Positions 50,248-58,443 of a stretch of 64,000 nt of DNA are shown here, piece after piece. The translations under genes were made by a program, and so were the position numbers. Every line of letters starts with the position of its first letter. Position 1 is the first letter of the stretch. This stretch comes from Streptomyces sp. NRRL S-646. Its GTDB lineage: Bacteria; Actinomycetota; Actinomycetes; Streptomycetales; Streptomycetaceae. The stretch spans positions 62,001 to 126,000 of the forward strand of contig NZ_JODC01000004.1 in assembly GCF_000720765.1 (NCBI RefSeq), written 5' to 3'. Under the pieces are notes generated by a model that saw nothing but the letters and a program-made list of their open reading frames with translations, was not told where the DNA came from and made no database searches.

Positions 50248-51472
50248 CCTCACCGCCGGCCACCGGGCGCCTGTCGAGCGCGGTCAGCGCCCGCTGGGCC
50301 ATCGGATGGGTGCGCACGATCTCGGCGAGGGACGTCGAGCCGCGTGTGATGTCCCTGAACGCGTTCCACGCGGGCCTGAACCCGGTCAGCGCCGCGTGGA
50401 ACAGGCCCGGCCGGCGCTCGAACGCCGTCATCAGACGCTTGCCGACGCTCATCTCGACGCCGAGTCCCGCCTTGATCGCGAACGCGTAGTTCAGGGCCTG
50501 GCGCCGGGTGTCCACCGCGTCGTTCGCCTCGGCGATCCGTACCGCCCACTCCCCCGCGAGCCGCCCCGAGCGCAGCGCGAACGAGATGCCCTCGCGGGTC
50601 CACGGCTCCAGCAGCCCCGCCGCGTCCCCGCACACCAGCACCCGCCCCCGGGACAGCGGCGAGTCGTCGGCCCGGCACCGGGTCAGGTGGCCGGAGGAGA
50701 CGCTCGGTTCGAACCCGGCGAGACCGAGTCGTCCGACGAACTCCTCCAAGTACCGCTTGGTGGCTGCGCCTTCACCGCGTGCCGAGATCACCCCGACCGT
50801 GAGCGTGTCCCCCTTGGGGAACACCCATCCGTAACTGCCGGGGATCGGGCCCCAGTCGATGAGCACCCGCCCCTTCCAGTCCTCGGCGACGGTCTCCGGC
50901 ACCGGGATCTCTGCCTCCAGGCCGAGGTCCACCTGGTCGAGCTTCACCCCGACGTGCGCCCCTATCCGGCTGGCGCTGCCGTCCGCGCCCACCACCGCCC
51001 GCGCGAGCAGTGTCTCGCCGCCTTGCAGGAACACGGCGACCGTACGCCGGTCCGGCACCGCCGAGCCGTGCTGCTCCACGCGCTGCACGGTGACGCCGGT
51101 GCGCAGCTCGGCGCCGGCCTTCTGCGCGTGCTCGACGAGCTGCTGGTCGAACTCGGGCCGGTTGATCAGCCCGAACAGCATCTGCCTGGAGCGCCGGGTG
51201 CGAGTGAAGCGCCCGTTGTTCGAGAACGTCACCGCGTGCACCCTGTCCCGCAGCGGCAGCTCGAAGCCGGGCGGCAGAGCGTCGCGCGAGGGGCCGATGA
51301 TCCCGCCGCCGCACGTCTTGTAGCGCGGCAGCTCCGCCTTCTCCAGCAGCAGCACGCTGCGTCCCGCGACCGCCGCCGCGTAGGCGGCCGAGGCCCCCGC
51401 GGGTCCCGCCCCCACCACGACGACGTCCCACACCCGCTGCACGTCGTCCGCCGAAGAGTTCTCGCTGCTCAC
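50237..51472 (-). CDS. Geranylgeranyl reductase family FAD-dependent oxidoreductase
   Basis: The 411-residue flavoprotein has VVVGAGPAGASAAYAAAVAG (FAD), ELPRYKTCGGG (family signature), VVGADGSASRIG and VCGDAAGLLEPWTREGISFA. Members saturate isoprenoid chains, including those of menaquinone or membrane lipids. Streptomyces copies often lie beside respiratory genes; none are seen here. The start is GTG. It is divergent from the dipeptidase gene at 51605. Confidence 0.92.
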   Translation of the reverse strand: MSSENSSADDVQRVWDVVVVGAGPAGASAAYAAAVAGRSVLLLEKAELPRYKTCGGGIIGPSRDALPPGFELPLRDRVHAVTFSNNGRFTRTRRSRQMLFGLINRPEFDQQLVEHAQKAGAELRTGVTVQRVEQHGSAVPDRRTVAVFLQGGETLLARAVVGADGSASRIGAHVGVKLDQVDLGLEAEIPVPETVAEDWKGRVLIDWGPIPGSYGWVFPKGDTLTVGVISARGEGAATKRYLEEFVGRLGLAGFEPSVSSGHLTRCRADDSPLSRGRVLVCGDAAGLLEPWTREGISFALRSGRLAGEWAVRIAEANDAVDTRRQALNYAFAIKAGLGVEMSVGKRLMTAFERRPGLFHAALTGFRPAWNAFRDITRGSTSLAEIVRTHPMAQRALTALDRRPVAGGEVSS

Positions 51473-51604
51473 GATGGTCTACTGCTCCCGATCAAGCCGC
51501 TGCCGCACCTGTCCCCCGCATCCTACGGCGGACATCGCCGCAGGCCGCTGTGGGAGGATCCCGATATCCACACGTACAACGTCGCACCCACAAGGAGCGT
51601 GCCC

Positions 51605-52960
51605 ATGTCGTCGAATCCGGTCGCCGAGACCGTCGCCTCGCTGATACCGCGGGCGCAGACGGAGCTCGCCGAACTGGTGGCTTTCAAGTCAGTGGCGGAC
51701 TTCGACCAGTTCCCCAGGAGCGAGAGCGAGGGCGCCGCGAACTGGGTCGCCGACGCACTGACCGCCGAGGGATTCCAGGACGTCGCCCTCCTCGACACCC
51801 CCGACGGCACGCAGTCCGTGTACGGCTACCTGCCCGGCCCCGAGGGCGCCAGGACCGTCCTGCTCTACGCCCACTACGACGTCCAGCCGCCGCTGGACGA
51901 GGCCGCCTGGACGACCCCGCCCTTCGAGCTGACGGAGCGCGACGGCCGCTGGTACGGGCGCGGCGCCGCCGACTGCAAGGGCGGCGTGATCATGCATCTG
52001 CTCGCGCTGCGCGCCCTGAAGGCCAACGGCGGCGTGCCCGTGCACATCAAGGTCATCGCCGAGGGCTCGGAGGAGATGGGCACGGGCGGTCTGGAGCGCT
52101 ACGCCGAGGCCCACCCAGACCTCCTGGCGGCCGACACCATCGTCATCGGCGACGCGGGGAACTTCCGCGTGGGCCTGCCGACGGTCACCTCCACGCTGCG
52201 CGGCATGACCCTGGTCCGCATCCAGATCGACACCCTCCGCGGCAACCTCCACTCCGGCCAGTTCGGCGGCGCCGCCCCCGACGCCCTGGCCGCGCTCATC
52301 CGCGTACTGGACTCGCTGCGTGCGGAGGACGGTTCGACCACCGTCGACGGGCTCACCCCCGAAACCCGCTGGGAGGGCCTGCAGTACGACGAGGAGCAGT
52401 TCCGCCAGGACGCCAAGGTGCTGGACGGCGTGCAGCTGATCGGCTCCGGCTCGGTCGCCGACCGTATCTGGGCGCGCCCGGCCGTCACGGTCCTCGGCAT
52501 CGACTGCCCGCCCGTCGTCGGCGCCACTCCGTCGGTGCAGGCGGGTGCCCGCGCCCTGGTCAGCCTGCGGGTGCCCCCGGGCGTCGACGCGGCCGAGGCC
52601 ACGAAGCTGCTGCAGGCCCACCTGGAGGCGCACACCCCGTGGGGTGCCCGGGTGCGCACCGAACAGGTAGGTCAGGGCCAGCCGTTCAGCGCCGACACCA
52701 CCAGCCCGGCGTATGCGGCGATGGCCGAGGCGATGGCGGTCGCCTACCCCGGCCAGGAGATGCAGTACGCCGGCCAGGGCGGCTCGATCCCCCTGTGCAA
52801 CACCCTCGCCGCCCTCTACCCGCAGGCGGAAATCCTCCTGATCGGCCTGAGCGAGCCGGAGGCCCAGATCCACGCGGTGAACGAGAGCGTCTCGCCCGAG
52901 GAACTGGAACGGCTGTCGGTGGCGGAGGCCCTGTTCCTCCAGAACTACGCCGCGAACTGA
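51605..52960 (+). CDS. M20 family metallopeptidase (dipeptidase)
   Basis: The 451-residue di-zinc peptidase has the metal ligands His and Asp in LLYAHYDVQPP, bridging Asp in GRGAADCKGG, catalytic Glu-Glu in EGSEEMGTGGL, and a dimerisation insert (RGNLHSGQFGGAAPD). The final metal His is in EAQIHAVNES. It would hydrolyse dipeptides in the cytoplasm. AAGGAG lies before the ATG. It is followed by a hairpin terminator at 52978. Confidence 0.95.
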   Translation: MSSNPVAETVASLIPRAQTELAELVAFKSVADFDQFPRSESEGAANWVADALTAEGFQDVALLDTPDGTQSVYGYLPGPEGARTVLLYAHYDVQPPLDEAAWTTPPFELTERDGRWYGRGAADCKGGVIMHLLALRALKANGGVPVHIKVIAEGSEEMGTGGLERYAEAHPDLLAADTIVIGDAGNFRVGLPTVTSTLRGMTLVRIQIDTLRGNLHSGQFGGAAPDALAALIRVLDSLRAEDGSTTVDGLTPETRWEGLQYDEEQFRQDAKVLDGVQLIGSGSVADRIWARPAVTVLGIDCPPVVGATPSVQAGARALVSLRVPPGVDAAEATKLLQAHLEAHTPWGARVRTEQVGQGQPFSADTTSPAYAAMAEAMAVAYPGQEMQYAGQGGSIPLCNTLAALYPQAEILLIGLSEPEAQIHAVNESVSPEELERLSVAEALFLQNYAAN

Positions 52961-52977
52961 CGGCTCTGCAACGCGGA

Positions 52978-53007
52978 AAGGGCCCTCGTCCACGGACGGG
53001 GGCCCTT
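52978..53007 (+). terminator. Terminator after the M20 peptidase gene
   Basis: AAGGGCCC and GGGCCCTT (53000-53007) form the base of a stem that extends with further imperfect pairs. It starts 18 bases after the stop codon and is followed by a short pyrimidine run. Confidence 0.7.
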
Positions 53008-53090
53008 CTGCGTCCGCCGCCTTGGGCGCAGCCCGCGAGGACCGGCCTTCCCCCGGCTCCGGCCCGGCCGCGGGTCGTACCCGACCTGAA

Positions 53091-53666
53091 CTATCCCTCT
53101 GCGGCTGCGCCGGTGAGAGTGACGAGCGCTGCGATGCCGGTCACCTCGAGGGCCTCCTCGCGGGCGTCGGTGATCAGGGCCCCGTCGAAGCGGTCGAGGA
53201 CCAGGCCGGACGCCTCGAAGACCGCGGAGCCGTCCAGTACGACCACGAGCAGCGTCGTCTCAGCGAGAGCGGAGAGCACCACCCGGTCCCGTACGATCTC
53301 GACCTGTGCGCCGGCCCGTCCGCGCCGGACCATCACGTTGAAATCGACGAGCGGACCGCCCAGCAGCCGGCAGCCGGTGGCGGCCTCCCCGGGGAAGAGG
53401 AAGGGGACGTACCGCTCGGCCACGGTGTGCGAGGTGCCGTCGACGGTCAGCACCATGCCGGGGCCGTCGACCAGGGTGATGATCCGGTCGACACCTTCGA
53501 AGCGGGAGAACGGTCCCGGCTCGGCCACGTCGGCGAGACTCACCCGCCACACAAAGTCCGACATCCCTGCCTGGCTCGGGAAAGAGGCGACCTCGCGGGT
53601 CAGTCCGCCCCCGTTCTTCCACGGCACGGCGGGGCGCTCGTCCGCTCTCAGCACGCGCACCGTCAT
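53091..53666 (-). CDS. HutD/Ves family protein
   Basis: The 191-residue cupin-like protein carries the family signature WKNGGGLTREVASFP near the N-terminus, WRVSLADV and FSRFEGVDRIITLVDG. HutD often accompanies histidine-use genes and is thought to modulate them; its biochemical role is unproven. No hut genes are adjacent. It has an ATG start. Confidence 0.92.
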   Translation of the reverse strand: MTVRVLRADERPAVPWKNGGGLTREVASFPSQAGMSDFVWRVSLADVAEPGPFSRFEGVDRIITLVDGPGMVLTVDGTSHTVAERYVPFLFPGEAATGCRLLGGPLVDFNVMVRRGRAGAQVEIVRDRVVLSALAETTLLVVVLDGSAVFEASGLVLDRFDGALITDAREEALEVTGIAALVTLTGAAAEG

Positions 53667-53857
53667 CTCACACTCCTACTCGTCCAAGAGCCGCTTCGGC
53701 GGCCACGCGCGGCGGGCACGTCTGCGCTGATCACCTGGCCCGGCACCAGGATAGGCAAGCCCAAGGAGCACCACTTCGGCACCGCAGGGCATCGGGCGCG
53801 TGGGGCCCCGGCCTCGGCCAGGACCCCACCTTCAAGGCGACGCCGTCGCCTACCGGG

Positions 53858-54196
53858 TCATTCGAGTTCTCGCGGTTTCGCCGTACCGGCCTCAAGTTCG
53901 CGCTGCCTGGCGGCCAGTGCCCTCGCCAGCATCTTCGCCCGGTAGGGGTTCGCCGTGCTGAGGGCCTTCGCCACGTCCACGGCCTCGTCCAGCAGGGCCA
54001 GCCGCCGCTCGGGCAACTCCCGCACCAGGGGTGAGCCGCTCTCCTCCACCAGGACGTACGCCAGCTTCGATCCGTACACCTCCGGCTCGACCTGCGTCAG
54101 CAGTCGGTAGATCCACAGGCCCTCGGCACCCCGCACCACCCGCCGGTTGGCACTGAGCAGCCGGACTTTTGCCAGCACAACCATGTCCCGGTCCAT
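53858..54196 (-). CDS. Small hypothetical protein
   Basis: The 112-residue, largely helical protein is basic at the N-terminus (MDRDMVVLAKVRLLSANRRV) and acidic in its centre. The C-terminal half is rich in Arg, Glu and Ala (LARALAARQRELEAG). AAGGGG lies four bases before the ATG at 54196. I do not recognise the family. It has no membrane segment or signal peptide. The codon pattern matches its neighbours, which supports a real gene. Confidence 0.6.
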   Translation of the reverse strand: MDRDMVVLAKVRLLSANRRVVRGAEGLWIYRLLTQVEPEVYGSKLAYVLVEESGSPLVRELPERRLALLDEAVDVAKALSTANPYRAKMLARALAARQRELEAGTAKPRELE

Positions 54197-54564
54197 CGAT
54201 CCCCTTCGTCCCGTCCCTCCCCGACCGGTGCGTGTCACACGGCGAGACAGCACGGCGAACGCACCGGCAGCCGATGACGGTTGCCGGCACGTGGGCCGGA
54301 GAGTGGATGACGACGAGTGTGCGGGTGCGGCACCACCCTGCACAAGGTCGAACGGGCGTGCGCTACGTCCTAGCGAAAGCATCTCCGACCAGGCATGATG
54401 GACCTGACACTCGCTCAAACCCCACCCAACAAGCGGCGGTCACGACCGAGGTGCCCTGGGTGATTACGACGATCGCAAGCGCGGCCACCAGGAACCGGTG
54501 GTCCGACACGACGGCTTCGCCGATCGGCAGACACGCACCCGCCATCACCCTGACCATGGAGGTC
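54197..54564. other. Intergenic stretch without a recognised gene
   Basis: These 368 bases separate the divergent small-protein and kinase genes. A short minus-strand frame encodes one hydrophobic stretch (FLVAALAIVVITQGTSVV) but has no ribosome site and unusual codon positions. I see nothing else that I can support. Confidence 0.4.
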
Positions 54565-55620
54565 ATGTCCTCCACCGTGCGCCGCGCCGCCCACACCGAC
54601 ATCGCCATCTCCCTGGGCCTGCTCAGCGACCACGAGCTGGCGGGCCTCCTGGCCTCGGGAACCCCCGCGGGGGTCGGCATCGGCGGGCGTTACCTGCTGG
54701 TCGAGGTGGACGGCAGGCAGGTCTTCGTGAAGCGCATACCGCTCACGGACTTCGAGTTGCTGCCCGAGAACACGCGGTCCACGGCGAACCTGTTCGAGCT
54801 GCCGCCCTTCTGCCATTACGGCACCGGACGCAGCCCGGGCTTCGGCGCCTGGCGCGAGCTGGCCGTACATACGATGACGACGAACTGGGTGCTCTCCGAC
54901 CGCTTCACCGGCTTCCCCCTGATGCACCACTGGCGGGTGCTGCCGGACACCGTCCAGGCACTTCCCGATGAACTGGCCGACGTGGAAGAGACGGTGGCCT
55001 ACTGCGGCGGCTCCCCACAGGTCCGTGGGCGCCTCGATGCCCTGCGGACTTCGTCCGCGAGCCTGACCCTGTTCCTGGAGTACTTCCCGTACACCCTCCA
55101 CGACTGGCTCGACACACAGGTGCGCACCGCCGACTCGGACGGGATCTGCACGCAGCTGGACGAGTGGCTGGCCGCGCTCACCGGCTTCCTCCGCGAACGC
55201 CAACTCCTGCACTTCGACGCCCACTTCCAGAACGTCCTCACAGACGGCAAGGAGTTCTTCCTGGCGGACTACGGGCTCGCGTTCAGTTCCCGGTTCCGGC
55301 TCTCCCGACAGGAGCGCGCCTTCTTCGACCGGCATCGCGACTACGACCTCGTCTACTCCCGCGCCCACTTGGTCAACTGGCTCGTCACCGCCCTGTACGG
55401 GTACGACCGGCGCGAGCGGGAGGCGTTCGTGCGCGCCTGCGCGATCGGCGCGCACCCCGACGGCATCCCCGGGGCCGCCGCCGCGATCATCAACCGCGAT
55501 GCGACTCTTACCGCCGTCGTCAACGGCTTCCTCGGCCGGCTGCGCACGGAGAGCAGGCAGACCCCCTACCCGTACGAGGAACTTCGGCTCGCCTACAACA
55601 GCTCGACGCTCTCCGCGTAG
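54565..55620 (+). CDS. Atypical protein-kinase-like phosphotransferase
   Basis: The 351-residue protein has a degenerate protein-kinase fold: an ATP-binding lysine in VFVKRIPL, a catalytic loop HFDAHFQNVL (about 215-224) and ADYGLAF (about 234-240) in place of DFG. The HxDxHxxN loop is closer to small-molecule kinases such as aminoglycoside or choline kinases than to Hanks-type Ser/Thr kinases (HRDxKxxN). ATG 54565 is a compromise, with GGAGG just two bases before it. ATG 54556 and GTG 54577 are alternatives. The substrate is unknown and there are no neighbouring antibiotic genes. Its 3' end overlaps an antisense transporter fragment. Confidence 0.75.
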   Translation: MSSTVRRAAHTDIAISLGLLSDHELAGLLASGTPAGVGIGGRYLLVEVDGRQVFVKRIPLTDFELLPENTRSTANLFELPPFCHYGTGRSPGFGAWRELAVHTMTTNWVLSDRFTGFPLMHHWRVLPDTVQALPDELADVEETVAYCGGSPQVRGRLDALRTSSASLTLFLEYFPYTLHDWLDTQVRTADSDGICTQLDEWLAALTGFLRERQLLHFDAHFQNVLTDGKEFFLADYGLAFSSRFRLSRQERAFFDRHRDYDLVYSRAHLVNWLVTALYGYDRREREAFVRACAIGAHPDGIPGAAAAIINRDATLTAVVNGFLGRLRTESRQTPYPYEELRLAYNSSTLSA

Positions 55621-55722
55621 TGGCAGGCGACCGGGTTGCCGCCGCCCCGGTCGATCAGCGCGGGCACCTCCTGGATGCAGGTCTCGCGCTCGCTCGCCGT
55701 CAGCCGGTTCGCGCCGGGCAAA
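55593..55722 (-). pseudogene. C-terminal fragment of an oligopeptide ABC transporter ATPase gene
   Basis: The minus-strand frame reads ETCIQEVPALIDRGGGNPVA and CHYAESVELL then stop. This resembles the cysteine-containing tail (oligo_HPY region) of DppF/OppF ATPases. The ATPase domain is absent. It overlaps the end of the kinase gene by 28 bases. Confidence 0.55.
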
Positions 55723-55785
55723 GTCGCCCGACAACCACTCAGAAGCCACAGAAGTCACGTCGGCATCACGGGGGTTCGGCCGAGG

Positions 55786-56829
55786 TCAGCCGACCGGGAC
55801 GCCCGCTTCCAGATACAGCGCCGCTCCGCGCTCGCGCGCCCGCAGGGCCCAGCGCAAGCGCTCGTAGCGCACCGGCGGCAGCAGGTCCGCGGCCTCCTCC
55901 TCGGAGGCGAACCGCCAGTCCCGCAGCTCGGGTCCGGGCAGCAGGAGCCGTGCGGCTTCGGTGGCGTCGAGGCGGCCGCCGTCGAAGAGGAGGCGCAGTC
56001 CGCCGTAGCCGGGCGGTGCGGGGGCCTCCCAGTCGACGACCAGAAGGCGGGGGACCTCGTCGAGGTGGATGCCGGTCTCCTCCGCGACCTCGCGCATGCC
56101 GGCCCGGGCGGGGGCCTCGCCGGGTTCGACGACACCGCCGGGGAACTCCCAGCCGGCCTTGTAGGTGGGGTCCACGAGGAGGACGCGGTCCTGCTCGTCG
56201 AAGAGGAGGACGCCTGCGGCGAGCGTCTCGGCGGTGGGTTCGGGGGTTTGTACTATGTCACATACCACCACCTCCCCCGTGCTGACGGCCTCAGCGATAC
56301 GGAGCGCACTCTCATACGGAGTGAGGGCCCCCGTGTCGACGGGATAGGCATCGGCAGTGAGCCAGGACGCGAGGGCAGCTCGGTAGGGCTCGATGTGGTC
56401 GTACGACCACTGCCGTACCCGTATCTCGCCGTCCGGCAGGTCCGGCGGCACCTCGCGGCTGGCTATTCGCTCCCGCAGGATCGTTTCCGCCGGGGCGAGG
56501 AGGACATGCTGGACGGAGATACGGCGTGCTGCGAGGCCGCCGAAGATCTCGTCGCGGTACTCCTGGCGCAGCAAGGTCATCGGAACCACCAGGGTTCCGC
56601 CCAGTTCGGCGAGCATTGCGGCCGCCGTGTCGATCACGAGACGTCGCCAGATCGGCAGGTCCTGGTAGTCACCGACCTCGGCGAGGTGTTTGGGCGGCAG
56701 CAGGTGCGTGAGTGCAGCGCCGATCACCTCGGGGTCGAAGAGCGTGCTGTTCGGGATCAGCTCGATCAGTTCCCGTGCGGTGGTGGTCTTCCCCGCACCG
56801 AACGCGCCGTTGATCCAGACGACGGTCAC
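55786..56829 (-). CDS. P-loop kinase-like (TmrB type) and Nudix hydrolase fusion
   Basis: The 347-residue protein joins an N-terminal P-loop NTPase domain (Walker A GAFGAGKT, residues 8-15; about 1-190), like TmrB/AAA_33 proteins, with a C-terminal Nudix hydrolase domain. The Nudix box (about 232-254) is complete: GGVVEPGEAPARAGMREVAE followed by ETGI. One half probably phosphorylates or binds a small molecule, the other removes a nucleoside diphosphate-linked group. AGAGGGGG lies four bases before GTG 56829. A fusion of the two is uncommon to my knowledge. It is the last gene before the terminator of the small-peptide operon. Confidence 0.88.
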   Translation of the reverse strand: MTVVWINGAFGAGKTTTARELIELIPNSTLFDPEVIGAALTHLLPPKHLAEVGDYQDLPIWRRLVIDTAAAMLAELGGTLVVPMTLLRQEYRDEIFGGLAARRISVQHVLLAPAETILRERIASREVPPDLPDGEIRVRQWSYDHIEPYRAALASWLTADAYPVDTGALTPYESALRIAEAVSTGEVVVCDIVQTPEPTAETLAAGVLLFDEQDRVLLVDPTYKAGWEFPGGVVEPGEAPARAGMREVAEETGIHLDEVPRLLVVDWEAPAPPGYGGLRLLFDGGRLDATEAARLLLPGPELRDWRFASEEEAADLLPPVRYERLRWALRARERGAALYLEAGVPVG

Positions 56830-56910
56830 AGGTCCCCCTCTTCTATTGGCCCCCTGAGGCTTGCCCGCTCCACCCTGCCACGGAAACCAGCTCCAGTTGA
56901 GGGCGCACAA

Positions 56911-56950
56911 AAGGGGGCGCCGGTACCCCTGCTGCAGGGGCACCGGCGCC
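56911..56950 (-). terminator. Strong terminator downstream of the small secreted peptide gene
   Basis: Read on the minus strand, a 17-bp stem with one mismatch (56934-56950 with 56916-56932) is followed by CCCTTTT. It lies 27 bases after the stop of the 56977-57183 gene, which supports that gene as real and ends the epimerase operon. Confidence 0.8.
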
Positions 56951-56976
56951 ACGATCCGGCCTCGAAGGTGTCGGTG

Positions 56977-57183
56977 TTACTGGCCGAGGGTCTTGCCGGG
57001 GCCGGTGAGGCCCTCGTCCCCGGTCGTGTGGGTGACCGTGCCGACGGTGTCCTCGACGCCCAGGTCGCCGAGCGTCTGGTGATCACCGACCACCTGGTGG
57101 TCGGCGTGTTGCGAGGGGCTGATGGCGGCGACGACGAACCCGGTGGCGAGGGAGGCGATGGCGAGCATGCTGCGCTTCTTCAT
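56977..57183 (-). CDS. Small secreted peptide of unknown function
   Basis: The 68-residue precursor has a basic N-terminus and hydrophobic signal peptide (MKKRSMLAIASLATGFVVAA). The mature part is rich in Gly, Asp, Thr and His (HADHQVVGDHQTLGDLGVED) with no cysteine. The ATG overlaps the stop of the epimerase gene by four bases, and a strong terminator follows. It has no known family that I recognise. Its size and export suggest a surface or signalling role, which is a guess. Confidence 0.7.
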   Translation of the reverse strand: MKKRSMLAIASLATGFVVAAISPSQHADHQVVGDHQTLGDLGVEDTVGTVTHTTGDEGLTGPGKTLGQ

Positions 57184-58163
57184 GCCCGGTTCAACTGGGA
57201 AACCGCCCGCGGGTCACGCCCTCGTCCGTCACGCACCTGACGCACCAGGTCGGCGGCCGCCTCGGGCCATCGGGCGTACTCGAAGGCGAACCCCGCTTCG
57301 AGCAGACGGCCGGGGACGACCCGGCGGCTCTTCAGCAGGAGTTCGGTGTCCGAGCGCAGGGCGAACGCGCCGAGCTCCGCCATCCAGCGCGTGGCGGGCA
57401 GCCCGACCGGCATGCCCCAGGCGGTGCGCAGGGCCCGCATGAAGGCGCGGTGCGGCAGCGGTCCGGGAGCGGCGAGGTTCACCGGCCCGGCGAGGTCGTC
57501 CCGGTCGACGAGGAACTCGACCGCGCGGACGAAGTCGTGCTCGTGGATCCAGGACACGTACTGCGCACCGCCCGCGACCGGGCCGCCCAGGCCGAGCCGC
57601 GCCAACCGCAGCAGCACGTCGAGGACTCCGCCGCGATCGGGGCTCATCACCATGGCGGAGCGCAGGGCGACCTTGCGGGTGCGGTGCGTGTCGGTGTCCT
57701 CCTGCGCCCGTTCCCAGTTCTTGGCGATCTCCACGCTGTAGGCCCAGTAGCCGGGGACGCCGGGCTCGCTGCCGCCGATCACGCCGGCCGTCTCGTCGTT
57801 GGCCGCGTCGAAGCGATGTGCGTACACCGTGGCGGTACTCATCTGGAGCCAGACGCGGGGCGGCTGCGCAGCGGACGCGATCGCCTCGCCGACGACCCGG
57901 GCGGAGTTCACCCGGGAGTCCATCATGGCCTTCAGGTTGGCCGGGGTGTACCGGCAACTGACGCTGCGCCCCGCCAGGTTGATCACCACGTCGCTGCCGG
58001 TGATCTCCTCGACCCAAGGGCCCAGGTTCTCGCCGTCCCAGCACACCTCGCCCGCGTGCAGCGGCCGTCGGGTGAGGATCACGACCTCGTGACCGGCGGT
58101 CGTCAGCGCGCGCCTCAGGATCGCGCCGACCTGCCCCGTCCCACCGGGAATGACGATCTTCAT
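57180..58163 (-). CDS. TIGR01777-family sugar-nucleotide epimerase-like SDR
   Basis: The 327-residue extended SDR has the N-terminal GGTGQVG motif, DVVINLAGRSVSCRY, a family LQMSTATVYAH segment and a C-terminal DUF1731-like tail (RVVPGRLLEAGFAFEYARWP). Members are found near cell-division genes and have no proven reaction. It is the first gene of a two-gene unit with the small secreted peptide. Its promoter region contains the TTGAACACGTTCAA palindrome. Confidence 0.9.
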   Translation of the reverse strand: MKIVIPGGTGQVGAILRRALTTAGHEVVILTRRPLHAGEVCWDGENLGPWVEEITGSDVVINLAGRSVSCRYTPANLKAMMDSRVNSARVVGEAIASAAQPPRVWLQMSTATVYAHRFDAANDETAGVIGGSEPGVPGYWAYSVEIAKNWERAQEDTDTHRTRKVALRSAMVMSPDRGGVLDVLLRLARLGLGGPVAGGAQYVSWIHEHDFVRAVEFLVDRDDLAGPVNLAAPGPLPHRAFMRALRTAWGMPVGLPATRWMAELGAFALRSDTELLLKSRRVVPGRLLEAGFAFEYARWPEAAADLVRQVRDGRGRDPRAVSQLNRA

Positions 58164-58204
58164 CAGGCTTCCCCCTTCGTATGACGGAAGCCTAACCGAA
58201 AAAC

Positions 58205-58218
58205 TTGAACACGTTCAA
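58205..58218. promoter_or_regulatory. Palindrome TTGAAC-AC-GTTCAA
   Basis: A perfect inverted repeat of six-base arms lies 42 bases before the epimerase start. It overlaps a possible -35 box (TTGAAC) with TAGGCT 18 bases on, read on the minus strand. It is more likely to control that operon than the GH27 gene. Confidence 0.55.
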
Positions 58219-58349
58219 AACCGCTTGACCTTCACCAGGACATCCGATGACCTGCCGCAGCCCTGGACTGGACCAACGGACCGAACGCCAACGTGCGACC
58301 CCTACACCAAGAGCCCTGTCACAATGTCGAACAACCATTACCTACTCTC

Positions 58350-58378
58350 TTCCGACACAGTCCGACACGTCCTACCGT
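58350..58378 (+). promoter_or_regulatory. Putative GH27 promoter
   Basis: TTCCGA (58350-58355) and TACCGT (58373-58378) are 17 bases apart. A short direct repeat TCCGACAC (58351-58358 and 58361-58368) lies across the -35 box and spacer and could be a regulator site. Confidence 0.4.
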
Positions 58379-58443
58379 AAACGCGCAGCGATGACGCGGA
58401 CATGACGTCATCCCACCTTTCGTGTGCTCGGAGGAACGTAACG

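Noticed and set aside
54363..54680. 105-residue minus-strand frame with one hydrophobic stretch upstream of the kinase gene
   Set aside because: It overlaps the start of the kinase gene, lacks a ribosome site and shows no family resemblance.
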